Source: an uncultured SAR86 cluster bacterium | GTDB taxonomy: Bacteria; Pseudomonadota; Gammaproteobacteria; Magnimaribacterales; AG-339-G14 | Reading direction: 5' to 3' | DNA length: 64,000 nucleotides | Assembly (NCBI GenBank): GCA_902563105.1 | Contig: CACEVU010000001.1 | Span: 157,649 to 221,648 of the forward strand | Shown here: piece by piece, positions 9,503 to 18,980 of the stretch | How positions within the stretch are numbered: the first letter of the stretch is position 1 | How the letters are laid out: every line of letters begins with the position of its first letter | Notes under the pieces: generated by a model | What the model was told of the DNA's origin: nothing | Database searches by the model: none | Seen by the model: the letters and a program-made list of their open reading frames with translations, nothing else | Translations under genes and position numbers: made by a program

Positions 9503-10340
9503 AAGAAATATCCAGTTTCTAATTATTGGTCTTGGCCTCATTGGGGGTTCAGTAGCAAAAAGGTTGTCAAAAGAAGGCTTTGAGGTCTTAGCTATTGATA
9601 AGAATGATTCTAATTTAAATTACGCACGGAAGATTAAAACCATAAATGGTAGTTCAGAAAAAATTGATAACAAAAAAAAATTGTTTGTTATTGTAGCCTT
9701 ACCCCCCAAAATAATTCTCAGAAAATTTGAAGATTATCTTAATATTTTTAATCAAGCTGATTTTATTACTGACTGCACTAGCGTAAAAGAAACTTTGCTA
9801 AAAAAAATAAAGAAAAATAAACTTGAATCAAAATTTATTTTATCCCACCCTATTGCAGGATCTGAAAAAAGTGGATTTCTTAATTCTAGAGAAGACTTAT
9901 TTAAAGATAAAATCTCAATAATTTCTAAGCATAATGGCTTAGCCAATAATACTTTAAAAAAATGTAAGGAATTATGGTTTGAACTAGGATCAGAAACTCA
10001 TAATGTAGACCCAAAATTACATGATGAAATATTTTCTTTAACTAGTCATCTTCCTCATATTGTGGCGTTTAGCTTGATTTCTCTTTTTTCAAAAAGAAAA
10101 ACATCTGTATATAAAAAATATATGGGAGGAGGCTTAAAAGATTTTACACGGATTGCTGAAAGTGACCCCAACATGTGGGAGAATATTTTTTCATTGAATA
10201 AAAAAAATTTGTTGAAAGATATTCGTGAAATAGAAAAAGAGTTAAAAAAAATTAAAAACTTCATAGTTAAAGATGAAGAGAACAAATTAGAAAAACACTT
10301 AAAAAAAATAAAAAAAATAAAAGAATCTCTTAACAGATGA
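9477..10340 (+). CDS. tyrA: Prephenate (or arogenate) dehydrogenase
   Basis: NAD(P)-dependent dehydrogenase of tyrosine synthesis, 287 residues. The Rossmann motif is LIIGLGLIGGSVAKRL near the N-terminus. TDCTSVKE and SHPIAGSEKSG follow, then LTSHLPHIVAFSL, all typical of TyrA. In Pseudomonas relatives tyrA is fused to aroA; here they are separate genes with a 4-nt overlap. The lysine-rich C-terminus (about 50 residues, ending KKIKKIKESLNR) is low in complexity. It starts 26 nt inside hisC. Confidence 0.93.
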   Translation: MKKTFLKNKRNIQFLIIGLGLIGGSVAKRLSKEGFEVLAIDKNDSNLNYARKIKTINGSSEKIDNKKKLFVIVALPPKIILRKFEDYLNIFNQADFITDCTSVKETLLKKIKKNKLESKFILSHPIAGSEKSGFLNSREDLFKDKISIISKHNGLANNTLKKCKELWFELGSETHNVDPKLHDEIFSLTSHLPHIVAFSLISLFSKRKTSVYKKYMGGGLKDFTRIAESDPNMWENIFSLNKKNLLKDIREIEKELKKIKNFIVKDEENKLEKHLKKIKKIKESLNR

Positions 10341-11644
10341 AATTCATCTCTAAACATTCTGAAGGACTCCATGGCGAAATAAAAATCCCCGGTGACAAGT
10401 CTATCTCTCATAGAGCGTTGATATGTGCTTCTATTTCAGAGGGTACTTCTAAAATTTCTAATCTTCAAGAAAGTGAAGATGTAATAAATACTCTTAATTC
10501 CCTAAAGCACCTTGGAGTAAATATTTCTTTTGAAAATGGATCTTACCTAGTGGAAGGCGTTGGCTTTAAAGGTCTAAAAAAACCAGAAAAACAACTTTAT
10601 TTTGGAAACTCTGGAACAGGAATAAGATTAATGTCTGGTTTATTATCAACGCAAAACTTTTCAACAACCCTCATTGGAGACGAATCTCTCTCACAAAGGC
10701 CGATGAAAAGAATAATGGAGCCTTTAATAAAGATGGGAGTTGATATATCAGGCTCTAAAAAAGATACTTTGCCCTTGAGTATAGTTCCTTCTGAGGAAAT
10801 TAAAGGAATAAATTATGATATGCCTGTAGCTAGTGCCCAAGTAAAGTCTGCAATTCTATTTGCAAGCTTAGGCGCAGAAGGTGAGACAAAAATAAAAGAA
10901 AAATCTATATCCAGAGATCATACTGAAAGAATGTTTGAATATTTTGGTGCAGATATTATGTTTTCCAAAACTGAAACAACCTTAAAAAATACTAAGAAAT
11001 TTTCTTCACAAGATATCAAAATACCAGGGGACTTCTCTTCTTCCGCATTTTTTATTGTAGCTGCCTTAATCTCAAAAAATTCTGAGATTACCCTAAGAGA
11101 AGTCGGTTTAAATCCTTCAAGAGTAGCTCTTTTAAAAAAACTTAAAGAAATGGGGGGTAAAATTGAGGTATTTAATCAGTCTTTATTCGGCAAAGAGCCT
11201 ATTGCAGATATAAATGTTAAAAGTTCATCTTTAATTGCTTGTGAAGTTAAATCAGACGATGTTCCAAATTTAATAGATGAACTACCAATATTATTCATTG
11301 CATGTTCTTTCGCGGTGGGTATATCAAGGTTCAATGAAATAGAAGAATTGAAGTTTAAAGAAAGTGATAGGCTAAAAGCCATGCAAGAAGGTTTATTAAA
11401 GATGAAAATAAACAATTATCTTGATGGAAATACTTTTTTTATTGAAGGTATGGGACAGAACTATAAGTCACCAAATTTTTTAGTAGAAACTTACTATGAC
11501 CACAGAATTGCAATGTCATTTGCAATAGCTGGCTTAAAAAGCAGTTCCTATATAGAAATTGCCTCTCCCGAAAGTATTGATACATCTTTTCCCGAATTTA
11601 TTGATCTTGGGAAAAAACTTGGATGTAATTTTGAAGTTAGTTAG
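10337..11644 (+). CDS. aroA: 3-phosphoshikimate 1-carboxyvinyltransferase (EPSP synthase)
   Basis: Makes EPSP from shikimate-3-phosphate and PEP in the shikimate pathway. At 435 residues it has normal length. Motifs are IPGDKSISHRALI, FGNSGTGIRLMSGLL, MPVASAQVKSAILFA, SRDHTERMFEYFGA and KESDRLKAM, ending YDHRIAMSFA and SFPEFIDLGKKLG. SAQVK and RDHTE resemble the class II group. The glycine of the NSGTG loop is retained, so I would not predict herbicide insensitivity. Start overlaps tyrA by 4 nt. Confidence 0.96.
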   Translation: MKFISKHSEGLHGEIKIPGDKSISHRALICASISEGTSKISNLQESEDVINTLNSLKHLGVNISFENGSYLVEGVGFKGLKKPEKQLYFGNSGTGIRLMSGLLSTQNFSTTLIGDESLSQRPMKRIMEPLIKMGVDISGSKKDTLPLSIVPSEEIKGINYDMPVASAQVKSAILFASLGAEGETKIKEKSISRDHTERMFEYFGADIMFSKTETTLKNTKKFSSQDIKIPGDFSSSAFFIVAALISKNSEITLREVGLNPSRVALLKKLKEMGGKIEVFNQSLFGKEPIADINVKSSSLIACEVKSDDVPNLIDELPILFIACSFAVGISRFNEIEELKFKESDRLKAMQEGLLKMKINNYLDGNTFFIEGMGQNYKSPNFLVETYYDHRIAMSFAIAGLKSSSYIEIASPESIDTSFPEFIDLGKKLGCNFEVS

Positions 11645-12305
11645 AAATATAATTACTATTGATGGGCCTAGTGGAGTTGGAAAAGGAACACTTGCACTTT
11701 CCCTGGCAGAAAAATTAGGATGGAATGTTCTTGATAGTGGTCTCATTTATAGGCTCGTGGGATTCATGAGTTTAAAAGAAAAACTAGAAACTCCTCAAGA
11801 AATAATCATATGTATTAATAATTCAAAAATTAAACTTCTTACAAACCTAAAAGAGAAAGTCTGTGAAATTGAGCTTGATGATAAAGTTTTAGGGAAAGAA
11901 CTCAGAAATGAAAATGTGGCATCAAAAGCTTCTGAACTTGCTAAAGATTCTGAAATTAGAAACGCTATTATGAAAATTCAGAGAAACGCTTATGAGGAAG
12001 AAAAAGGTCTTATTGCAGACGGCCGAGACATGGGAACGGTTATCTTCCCAGAGGCAGTTTTGAAAGTATTTCTTCAGGCATCTTCAAAAGTAAGGGCAGA
12101 AAGAAGAGCTAATCAGTTGAAAGAAAAGGGCATGAGCGTTATTATGCACGACCTTTTAAGGCAAATTCAGCAAAGGGATGAAGAGGATATTAATAGAAAG
12201 ATATCTCCTCTAAAGCCAGCTGATGGATCATTGCTTATTGACACAAGTAATCTAAGCATAAAAGAAGTTGAAAAAAGGGTTATGGAGAACTATAAAAAAT
12301 TATGA
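11631..12305 (+). CDS. cmk: Cytidylate kinase
   Basis: Phosphorylates CMP/dCMP. The P-loop IDGPSGVGKGTLAL lies at the N-terminus, followed by VLDSGLIYRLVGF and, later, ADGRDMGTVIFPEAVLKVFLQAS, standard for Cmk. The longest frame starts further upstream inside aroA, but homology begins at VRNIITIDGPSG. I therefore chose the TTG at 11631, a 14-nt overlap with aroA; no ATG lies between it and the P-loop. rpsA follows with a 4-nt overlap, the usual cmk-rpsA pair. Confidence 0.9.
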   Translation: MKLVRNIITIDGPSGVGKGTLALSLAEKLGWNVLDSGLIYRLVGFMSLKEKLETPQEIIICINNSKIKLLTNLKEKVCEIELDDKVLGKELRNENVASKASELAKDSEIRNAIMKIQRNAYEEEKGLIADGRDMGTVIFPEAVLKVFLQASSKVRAERRANQLKEKGMSVIMHDLLRQIQQRDEEDINRKISPLKPADGSLLIDTSNLSIKEVEKRVMENYKKL

Positions 12306-13975
12306 CAGATACTGCATTCGAAAAACTTTTAGACGAAAGTCTAACAACTTTGGAATTTGACCAAGGAGCTTTGATCTCCGGTGTTATAGTCGATCTTACA
12401 CCTGACTGGGTCACAGTTCATGTTGGTTTGAAATCCGAATCTCTAATAGCAAGAACTGAGTTTTTGGCCGACGAAGCTGATGGAGAATTATCAATTGGAG
12501 ACGAAGTCAAAGTTTCACTAGAGGCCGTTGAAGATGGCCATGGTTCTACAAGAGTTTCAAGAATTAGAGCAATGCATGATGAAAGCTGGAAAAATCTTGA
12601 AGAAGCCTTGGAAACGGGAGCTCTTATTAAAGGCTATATTTCTGGCAAGGTTAGAGGAGGAATGACAGTAGACGTTGCAGGCGTTAGAGCCTTCCTTCCA
12701 GGCTCGTTAGTAGACTCAAGACCTTTAGAGAGTTTCGACCATTTGGAGAAAACTTTTCAAGATTTTAAGGTAATAAAACTCGATAAAGAAAAAAGTAACG
12801 TTGTCCTTTCAAGAAAAGCTGTTCAAGAAGATCTTAACTCCGAAGAGAGAGAAAAGATTTTTGCAACCTTACAGGAAGGATCTTTAGTATCAGGCACCAT
12901 AAAGAATTTAACAGATTATGGGGCATTTGTTGATTTAGGTGGTGTTGATGGACTACTTCATATTACTGATATAACTTGGAAAAGAATCAATCATCCTTCG
13001 GAAATCCTCAATGTTGGCGAAAAACTTGATTTCAAAGTGACAAATTTTGATAAAGAGAAATCTAGAATTTCCTTAGGGTTAAAACAACTAAGCAATGATC
13101 CATGGGAAAATATAAAAGATTCATTCCCAATTAATTCAATTCAACAAGCTAAAGTTACAAGCATTACCGAATACGGTTTTTTTGCTGAACTTGATTCTAA
13201 CACTGAAGGCTTAGTTCATATTTCAGAAATAGATTGGACAAATAAAAGCATTCATCCTTCAAAAGTTGTAGCTATTGGAGATCAAGTTGAGGTTATGATT
13301 TTAGAGATTGATACTGAAAAAAGAAGAGTTTCCTTAGGTATGAAACAGTGTCAGGAAAATCCTTGGCTTACTTTCTCAGAAAATAATAGTCTTGGTGATG
13401 TTGTTAAAGGCGAAGTGAGATCCATTACAGATTTTGGAATGTTTGTTGGTTTAGATGGAAATATTGATGGGTTGGTTCATCTCTCAGATTTATCTTGGAG
13501 TCAATCCGAAGAGGAGGCAGTAAAGTTATATTCCAAAGGACAAGAAGTCGAATCAGTTATTCTTGGCATAGATCCTCATAAAGAAAGAATATCTCTTGGT
13601 ATAAAGCAACTTTCTGAAGATGTTTTCGATTCTTTTGTAAAAAACAATCCCAAAGGAACTGAATTAAAAGGAGCAGTTAGCTCTATCGGGGAAGACCTAA
13701 TCTTTATTAGCTTAGCCGAGGAAGTAATAGGAAAAATCAAGAACAAAGAATTCAAAGATAACCTTCCTGTGGAAGGAGATAATATAACTTCTCTTGTTAC
13801 ATCTATAGACAGAAAGAATAGACAAGTAAATCTATCGATTTTTGCTTTGGAAAAATCTCAAGAAAAGGAACTAATGAAAGAAAATATTTCAAAAAACAAA
13901 CAAATTGAATCAGAAACTAAAACTTCAATAGGCGATCTTATTCAGGAAGAACTCGATGATTCCTCAAAAGATTGA
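12302..13975 (+). CDS. rpsA: 30S ribosomal protein S1
   Basis: mRNA-binding ribosomal protein. The 557 residues equal the E. coli length. Six S1 (OB-fold) repeats can be followed, with repeated signatures such as GTIKNLTDYGAFVDLGGVDG, SITEYGFFAELDSNTEG and SITDFGMFVGLDGNIDG, each ending in LGMKQ/LGLKQ-type strands. The C-terminal repeat is divergent, as in other S1 proteins. Start ATG overlaps cmk by 4 nt and ihfB follows without a gap. Confidence 0.97.
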   Translation: MTDTAFEKLLDESLTTLEFDQGALISGVIVDLTPDWVTVHVGLKSESLIARTEFLADEADGELSIGDEVKVSLEAVEDGHGSTRVSRIRAMHDESWKNLEEALETGALIKGYISGKVRGGMTVDVAGVRAFLPGSLVDSRPLESFDHLEKTFQDFKVIKLDKEKSNVVLSRKAVQEDLNSEEREKIFATLQEGSLVSGTIKNLTDYGAFVDLGGVDGLLHITDITWKRINHPSEILNVGEKLDFKVTNFDKEKSRISLGLKQLSNDPWENIKDSFPINSIQQAKVTSITEYGFFAELDSNTEGLVHISEIDWTNKSIHPSKVVAIGDQVEVMILEIDTEKRRVSLGMKQCQENPWLTFSENNSLGDVVKGEVRSITDFGMFVGLDGNIDGLVHLSDLSWSQSEEEAVKLYSKGQEVESVILGIDPHKERISLGIKQLSEDVFDSFVKNNPKGTELKGAVSSIGEDLIFISLAEEVIGKIKNKEFKDNLPVEGDNITSLVTSIDRKNRQVNLSIFALEKSQEKELMKENISKNKQIESETKTSIGDLIQEELDDSSKD

Positions 13976-14269
13976 ATGAAGAAGTCTGACTTCAAAAACG
14001 TTTTGTCAAAAAATCTTAGTGAATACAATGAAATTGATATTAGTCTTTCTGTAGAGATTATTCAGAAAATCATTGTTGATTCTCTGAAGAAAAGAAAAAG
14101 GATTGAGATCAGGGGCTTCGGATCTTTTAGTATAAGAGACAGAAAATCTATTCGCGCAAGAAATCCTAAATCAGGTGAATCTATAGAGCTACCAAAGAGG
14201 TCGATCCCATATTTCAGAGCTTCAAAATTATTAAAACAAAGAGTAAATCAGAATGTGTTAAAATATTGA
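13976..14269 (+). CDS. ihfB: Integration host factor subunit beta
   Basis: DNA-bending HU/IHF family protein, 97 residues. The signature RIEIRGFGSFSIRDRKSIRARNPKSGE with the arm proline (RNPK) is clear, and the C-terminus VPYFRASK-type (IPYFRASKLLKQRV) matches IhfB. Position directly after rpsA is conserved in gammaproteobacteria. Its partner ihfA is at 47283. Confidence 0.95.
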   Translation: MKKSDFKNVLSKNLSEYNEIDISLSVEIIQKIIVDSLKKRKRIEIRGFGSFSIRDRKSIRARNPKSGESIELPKRSIPYFRASKLLKQRVNQNVLKY

Positions 14270-14270
14270 A

Positions 14271-14513
14271 ATGAAATATTTTTATTTCATCTTAACAATT
14301 CTTCTTATCTCATTCCTCTTTTTATTTTCAAATCTTAATCCACGCATAATTGTTATAGATTTATTTTTCGTGAAAATTGAAGGAGTATCTCTTGGATTTT
14401 CTATGATTTTCTCTGTTCTTATTGGAGCTACTATTTCTCTTCTTCTTCAATTACCTAGATTGCTTAGACGAAATTCAAAGGTTTCATCTCATAAAAAAGA
14501 TGAAAATCATTAA
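14271..14513 (+). CDS. lapA: LapA-type small inner-membrane protein
   Basis: 80-residue protein with two hydrophobic segments (about residues 2-20 and 42-64) separated by NLNPRIIVIDLFFVKIEGVSLG, matching the DUF1049/LapA layout. In E. coli LapA, with LapB, controls LPS synthesis by affecting FtsH turnover of LpxC. No lapB lies next to it here: the usual ihfB-lapA-lapB-pyrF order lacks the TPR gene. It overlaps pyrF by 14 nt. Confidence 0.75.
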   Translation: MKYFYFILTILLISFLFLFSNLNPRIIVIDLFFVKIEGVSLGFSMIFSVLIGATISLLLQLPRLLRRNSKVSSHKKDENH

Positions 14514-15204
14514 GCCCAAGCAGATTATCGTAGCTCTTGACTTTGATTCCATAAAGGAAGCAAGCTCTATTGTGAAGTATTTAGATCCAGAAATTTACAG
14601 ATTAAAGATTGGAAAACAACTTTTCGCTTGCGAAGGGCCTAAAGTATTAGATAAATTCAACAAACAAGGTTTTGATCTTTTTTTAGACTTAAAGCTTCAT
14701 GATATTCCCAATACTGTATACAAGGCTCTAAAAAATTTACTCAATCAAGATGTCTGGATGACAAATATACATCTTCTTGGAGGTGAAGAGATGATACAGG
14801 CTGCAAGAGAAGCCAGAGAAAATTCTAAAAGCAAAGCACTTTTAATCGGAGTTACAGTTCTTACTAGCCTGGATGAGTTTAATATTAAAAATATGGGTTT
14901 TAGTGTTCGAATTCCTGAACTAGTTAAAATTCTTTCCATAACTGCTAAGAAAAATAATATTGATGGCGTGGTTTGTTCTGCGCAAGAGGTTTCTGAAATA
15001 AAGAAAAATTCTGGTAAAGACTTTATTACTGTAACTCCTGGCATCAGGATTGAGCAAAAAAATAATGACCAAGCAAGAGTAGCATCTCTAGAAGAAGCTA
15101 TAAAAAACGGTAGTGACTATATTGTTTTAGGAAGAGAATTAACCGCTTCAAAGGACATCTCAAAAATGATAAAAAAAATTGAATCGTATATAATTTGTGA
15201 ATGA
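14500..15204 (+). CDS. pyrF: Orotidine 5'-phosphate decarboxylase
   Basis: Last step of UMP synthesis. The start is placed at ATG 14500 (MKIIKPKQIIVALDFD), because the longer frame upstream reads lapA in another phase and has no homology. Active-site motif FLDLKLHDIPNTV holds the catalytic Asp/Lys/Asp set. VTPGIRI and SDYIVLGRELT are the phosphate-binding ends of the TIM barrel. 234 residues, normal size. Overlaps the cupin gene by 4 nt. Confidence 0.95.
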   Translation: MKIIKPKQIIVALDFDSIKEASSIVKYLDPEIYRLKIGKQLFACEGPKVLDKFNKQGFDLFLDLKLHDIPNTVYKALKNLLNQDVWMTNIHLLGGEEMIQAAREARENSKSKALLIGVTVLTSLDEFNIKNMGFSVRIPELVKILSITAKKNNIDGVVCSAQEVSEIKKNSGKDFITVTPGIRIEQKNNDQARVASLEEAIKNGSDYIVLGRELTASKDISKMIKKIESYIICE

Positions 15205-15530
15205 AAGCTAATTGGCATGTTGTTAAGGAAGACGAAAGGTACGTTGTATTAGACAATGATTCTTTATCAAAACTGGTTCCCAGCATAACGAAATTAAACC
15301 CAAATAAAAGCACCTCTGGACATAAACACGATGGCCAGGAAGAAGTTTATGTCTTCTATAAAGGAACAGGAATAATGCAAATTGATGACTCAAAATTCGA
15401 GGTTAATCAAGGAGATGTCATTCCGGTACCAGATGGTGCGTTTCATAGAGTCTTCAATGAGTCTGGTGAGATTTTAGAATTTGCTGCAATATTCAATGGT
15501 GAAAGGCATACTGAAGATAAGCCAAACTAG
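15201..15530 (+). CDS. Small cupin-domain protein
   Basis: Single-domain cupin of 109 residues. Cupin motif 1 appears as GHKHDGQEEVYVFYKGTG, motif 2 as GDVIPVPDGAFHRVFNES. The metal-binding His-His-Glu-His set is present, so it probably binds a metal, but the substrate is not evident. ATGA overlap with pyrF; its end lies inside the beginning of ggt. Confidence 0.8.
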   Translation: MKANWHVVKEDERYVVLDNDSLSKLVPSITKLNPNKSTSGHKHDGQEEVYVFYKGTGIMQIDDSKFEVNQGDVIPVPDGAFHRVFNESGEILEFAAIFNGERHTEDKPN

Positions 15531-17190
15531 TAAAATCTATATCCTTAAATATCCGGTAATAGCAATTTTCCTAATTCTATTATTATTTTTTTCTTCATTT
15601 TTAAAAACTGAGTCCTATGCCGTTGCGACTAGGCATCATCTTGCAACGGATATTGGAATGAAAGTTTTAGAAGAAGGTGGAAATGCTATTGATGCTGCCG
15701 TAGCTGTTGCATTTGCTCTAGCTGTCGTAAACCCATCGGCTGGAAATCTTGGCGGCGGCGGATTTATGTTATTACACTTAACCGAAACAAACGAAACCTT
15801 TTCAATTGACTATAGGGAACGCGCCCCAAAAATGTCTTTTGAAAAGATGTTTCAAGACAATTCAGGAAATGTTATTAAAGGATTGAGTTTAAATTCTATT
15901 TTGGCTTCAGGAGTTCCAGGAACGGTATCGGGTATGTTTTATGCGTCAGAAAAGTTTGGAACAATTGATATCAAATCATTAATCGATCCATCAATTGAAC
16001 TGGCAAGAAAAGGTTTTGTTTTATCTAATTTTCAGGCAAAAAACTTAAATAAATATAAAGAAAAATTTTCAAAAAACAAAGAAGCAAAAAAAATTTTTAC
16101 ACGGCCTAAAGGATTTTCTGAAGGAGATTTCCTAGTACAAAGTAATCTTGCTAAAACTTTAGAAAGAATTGCTCAAAATGGAAAAGAGGAATTTTACTCA
16201 GGAGAGACGGCAAAAAAAATTTCAAAATTTTTTCAAATAAATGGAGGGATTTTAAGCTCTGATGACTTGAAACAATACAAGTTAAGAATACTCGAGCCGG
16301 TCTGTGGCAGTTATAGACTTTACAAAATTTGTTCTATGGCTCCACCAAGTTCTGGAGGAATTGCTATAGTTCAAATTTTAAATATTCTTGAAAATATCGA
16401 CTTAAGTAAACTTGATCATAATTCAGAAGAATATTTAAAAATCTTGATCTCCGCTATGGATTATGTCTACAAAGATAGGGCTAAATACCTTGGAGATCCA
16501 GATTTTTTTAAAATACCACAAGATTTACTTACATCAAAAAAATATGCACATAAAATTTATCAGCAAATACGAAAAAATAACTTACCTTCAAAAGTCGATA
16601 TAAATATTGTAGAGGGTGAAGAAACCACTCATTTTTCAATCATAGATAAATGGGGCAATGCAGTAAGTAACACCTATACCTTAAATACTGCTTATGGATC
16701 AGGCATAATTCCCTCTGGAACGGGAATTTTAATGAATAACGAAATGGATGATTTTTCTTCAAAACCTGGATACCCAAATACATATGGCTTGGTAGGATCC
16801 GAAGCAAATAAAATTGAGCCTAAAAAAACTCCTCTCTCATCAATGACCCCAGTAATTGTTTTTAGAGACAACAAGCCTTACCTAATAACTGGCTCCCCAG
16901 GTGGCTCAACTATTATTACAAGCGTATTACAGGAGATTTTAAATATTTTGGATTTTCGTATGACACTAGAAGAATCTTCTAAAAAAAGCAGGATTCATTT
17001 TCAACATTTACCAGATATATTATTTCATGAACAATTAGATGATAGTCTTATAAAATCTCTACAAAGAGATAGAAAGCTTATTAATAGAAAATTAGGCGAA
17101 ATACACTCTATTTTGTATAGAGAAGATGACATCGAAGCATTTTCTGACAAAAGAAGGCCAGATGGAAAAGCAAGCTCAGTTTACAAATAA
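15496..17190 (+). CDS. ggt: Gamma-glutamyltransferase (glutathione hydrolase)
   Basis: N-terminal-nucleophile hydrolase that cleaves gamma-glutamyl bonds of glutathione outside the cytoplasm. An N-terminal hydrophobic segment (YPVIAIFLILLLFFSSFL) serves as signal or anchor. After it come VATRHHLATDIGMKVLEEGGNAIDAAVA, the self-cleavage site with catalytic Thr in EETTHFSIIDKWGNAVSNTYTLN, and the glycine-rich GSPGGSTIITSVLQ. I prefer ATG 15496 over the TTG at 15481; either way it starts inside the cupin gene (35-nt overlap). The C-terminus overlaps uvrC by 29 nt. About 564 residues, in the usual range. Confidence 0.93.
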   Translation: MVKGILKISQTSKIYILKYPVIAIFLILLLFFSSFLKTESYAVATRHHLATDIGMKVLEEGGNAIDAAVAVAFALAVVNPSAGNLGGGGFMLLHLTETNETFSIDYRERAPKMSFEKMFQDNSGNVIKGLSLNSILASGVPGTVSGMFYASEKFGTIDIKSLIDPSIELARKGFVLSNFQAKNLNKYKEKFSKNKEAKKIFTRPKGFSEGDFLVQSNLAKTLERIAQNGKEEFYSGETAKKISKFFQINGGILSSDDLKQYKLRILEPVCGSYRLYKICSMAPPSSGGIAIVQILNILENIDLSKLDHNSEEYLKILISAMDYVYKDRAKYLGDPDFFKIPQDLLTSKKYAHKIYQQIRKNNLPSKVDINIVEGEETTHFSIIDKWGNAVSNTYTLNTAYGSGIIPSGTGILMNNEMDDFSSKPGYPNTYGLVGSEANKIEPKKTPLSSMTPVIVFRDNKPYLITGSPGGSTIITSVLQEILNILDFRMTLEESSKKSRIHFQHLPDILFHEQLDDSLIKSLQRDRKLINRKLGEIHSILYREDDIEAFSDKRRPDGKASSVYK

Positions 17191-18979
17191 AAAAATACTG
17201 TTTAACAATAATATAGATTTTCCAGAATTACCTGGTGTTTATAAATTTTTTAATTCCAAAAACGAAGTTATTTACATAGGAAAAGCTAAAAATATCAAAA
17301 ATAGAGTCAAAAGTTATCTTAAAATAAGAAAAGGTGAAAGCAAGAGAATAGCTAAACTGAAGTCTTCAATTAAGTTTATTGAAACCATAATCACAAAAAC
17401 AGAATCTGATGCTCTAATACTTGAACAAGGTCTCATCTCAAAAAAAAGACCTCCATACAATATTCAGTTTAGAGATGATAAATCTTATCCAGCAATACAT
17501 TTATCTACTTCAAAAGATTTTCCAGCCATATATGTTTCTAGGCAAAAAGATTTCAATAATAAGACATTTGGTCCTTTTGCTAATGTTGGAGCAATGAGAC
17601 TTAATGTGAGTTTGATTAGGTCTTTATTCAAAATAAGGAATTGTAAGGATATAAATTTCAAAAACAGATCTCGTCCATGTATTGAGTATCAGATGAAACG
17701 TTGTTCGGCACCGTGTGTAGGATATATTTCTAAGGAAGATTATGCATTCGACGTAAAAAATACTATAAATTTTCTTTCAGGAGATACAAAAAAAATAATA
17801 ATGGAGCTTCAAAAAAAGATGGATGCTTACTCAAAGATAGAAGATTATGAGAGAGCTGCTATATACAGAGATAAAGTTCAATCAATTAGAGATACTCAAA
17901 AAAAACAAAACGTTTTGACAGGATTTAATGATTTAGATGTTTTTGTTTTAAAAAGAAATAGATTTAATTGTTGTCTCAGTGTGCTTAGAATTGAAGATGG
18001 TTGGATTACAAGTTCTCAAAATTTTTATCCAGATTTAAAAGATAATATATCTGATCAAGAGTTATTGTCCGTTTTTTTAGAAAGCTATGTTACTTACAAC
18101 AAGAGTAGAAAAATAATAAATTTACTCTTTCAAGGAGAAATTTTAAAAGAAACAAAAGATTTTTTATCTAGTTTGTCCTTTCCAAAAATTATTAATCACA
18201 AGCCTAGCAAGCATAATAAAAATTTAATAGAAATTTGTTCATCTCAGGCACAAGATGCATTATCAAGAAATAATAATTTCTCTTGGGTTCAGAATTGTTT
18301 TGAATCTCTTTCAAATTTTTTGAAATTAGAAACTATAAATAAGATAGAAGGTTTTGATATCAGTCATACTTCAGGAAAAAATGTTTCAGCCTCCTGCGTG
18401 TCCATAACTAGAGAAGGGCCTAACAAAAAAAATTACAGGATAATGAATATAAAAAAAGATTCTAATAATGACTACTTAGCTTTGAGCGAAGCTATTAAAA
18501 GAAGATGTAAAAACTTGCAAAAAAATGAACTAAATCTTCCTGAAGTGATTTTAATAGATGGAGGAAAAGGTCAATTAAATGTTGTTAAAAAAAATCTTAA
18601 TGAAAAATTTTTAGAAAATATAAAATTTATCTCCATTTCAAAAGGCCCTAATAGGAACGAAAAATATGACATTTTGCACGATGGTAATAGAACTTATGAA
18701 TTGAACAATTCAACCCAGATATCAAAGCTACTTCAATTAGTAAGAAATGAATCTCATCGTTTTGCAATCAACCATCATAGAAAAAGAAGATCTAAAGAAA
18801 TGTTTTCTTCTGGTTTAGATGCAATAGATGGGTTAGGACCTAAGTTAAAAATAAATCTTTTAAGATATTTTAGAGGTATAGACGAAGTATCTGAAGCTTC
18901 ATTAGAGGATCTAAAATCCGTACCTGGCATAGGAGAAAGGAAAGCCAAAAAAATTCATTCATACCTTAAAAAAAATTAA
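17162..18979 (+). CDS. uvrC: UvrABC system protein C
   Basis: Dual-incision nuclease of nucleotide excision repair. Domains: GIY-YIG (GVYKFF..VIYIGKAKNIKNRV, residues about 15-40), a cysteine region typical of some UvrC proteins, UVR motif (KMDAYSKIEDYERAAIYRDK), RNase H-like C-terminal nuclease (IEGFDISHTSGKN, VILIDGGKGQLNVV) and tandem helix-hairpin-helix ending VPGIGERKAKKIHSYL. I chose ATG 17162, preceded by AGAAGG at 17151-17156, over the ATG at 17126 deeper inside ggt. 605 residues. pgsA follows 1 nt later, as in many gammaproteobacteria. Confidence 0.95.
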   Translation: MEKQAQFTNKKILFNNNIDFPELPGVYKFFNSKNEVIYIGKAKNIKNRVKSYLKIRKGESKRIAKLKSSIKFIETIITKTESDALILEQGLISKKRPPYNIQFRDDKSYPAIHLSTSKDFPAIYVSRQKDFNNKTFGPFANVGAMRLNVSLIRSLFKIRNCKDINFKNRSRPCIEYQMKRCSAPCVGYISKEDYAFDVKNTINFLSGDTKKIIMELQKKMDAYSKIEDYERAAIYRDKVQSIRDTQKKQNVLTGFNDLDVFVLKRNRFNCCLSVLRIEDGWITSSQNFYPDLKDNISDQELLSVFLESYVTYNKSRKIINLLFQGEILKETKDFLSSLSFPKIINHKPSKHNKNLIEICSSQAQDALSRNNNFSWVQNCFESLSNFLKLETINKIEGFDISHTSGKNVSASCVSITREGPNKKNYRIMNIKKDSNNDYLALSEAIKRRCKNLQKNELNLPEVILIDGGKGQLNVVKKNLNEKFLENIKFISISKGPNRNEKYDILHDGNRTYELNNSTQISKLLQLVRNESHRFAINHHRKRRSKEMFSSGLDAIDGLGPKLKINLLRYFRGIDEVSEASLEDLKSVPGIGERKAKKIHSYLKKN

Positions 18980-18980
18980 A

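Noticed and set aside
11559..11630. Upstream extension of cmk inside aroA
   Set aside because: Residues before VRNIITIDGPSG have no homology and are read in another phase of aroA.
10337..11644. Class II, glyphosate-insensitive EPSP synthase
   Set aside because: SAQVK and RDHTE resemble class II, but the GNSGTG loop keeps the glycine of sensitive forms; not enough for a resistance claim.
14271..14513. A missing lapB as a broken gene between lapA and pyrF
   Set aside because: lapA and pyrF overlap by 14 nt and no remnant sequence exists; this looks like a true absence at this locus, and lapB may be elsewhere.
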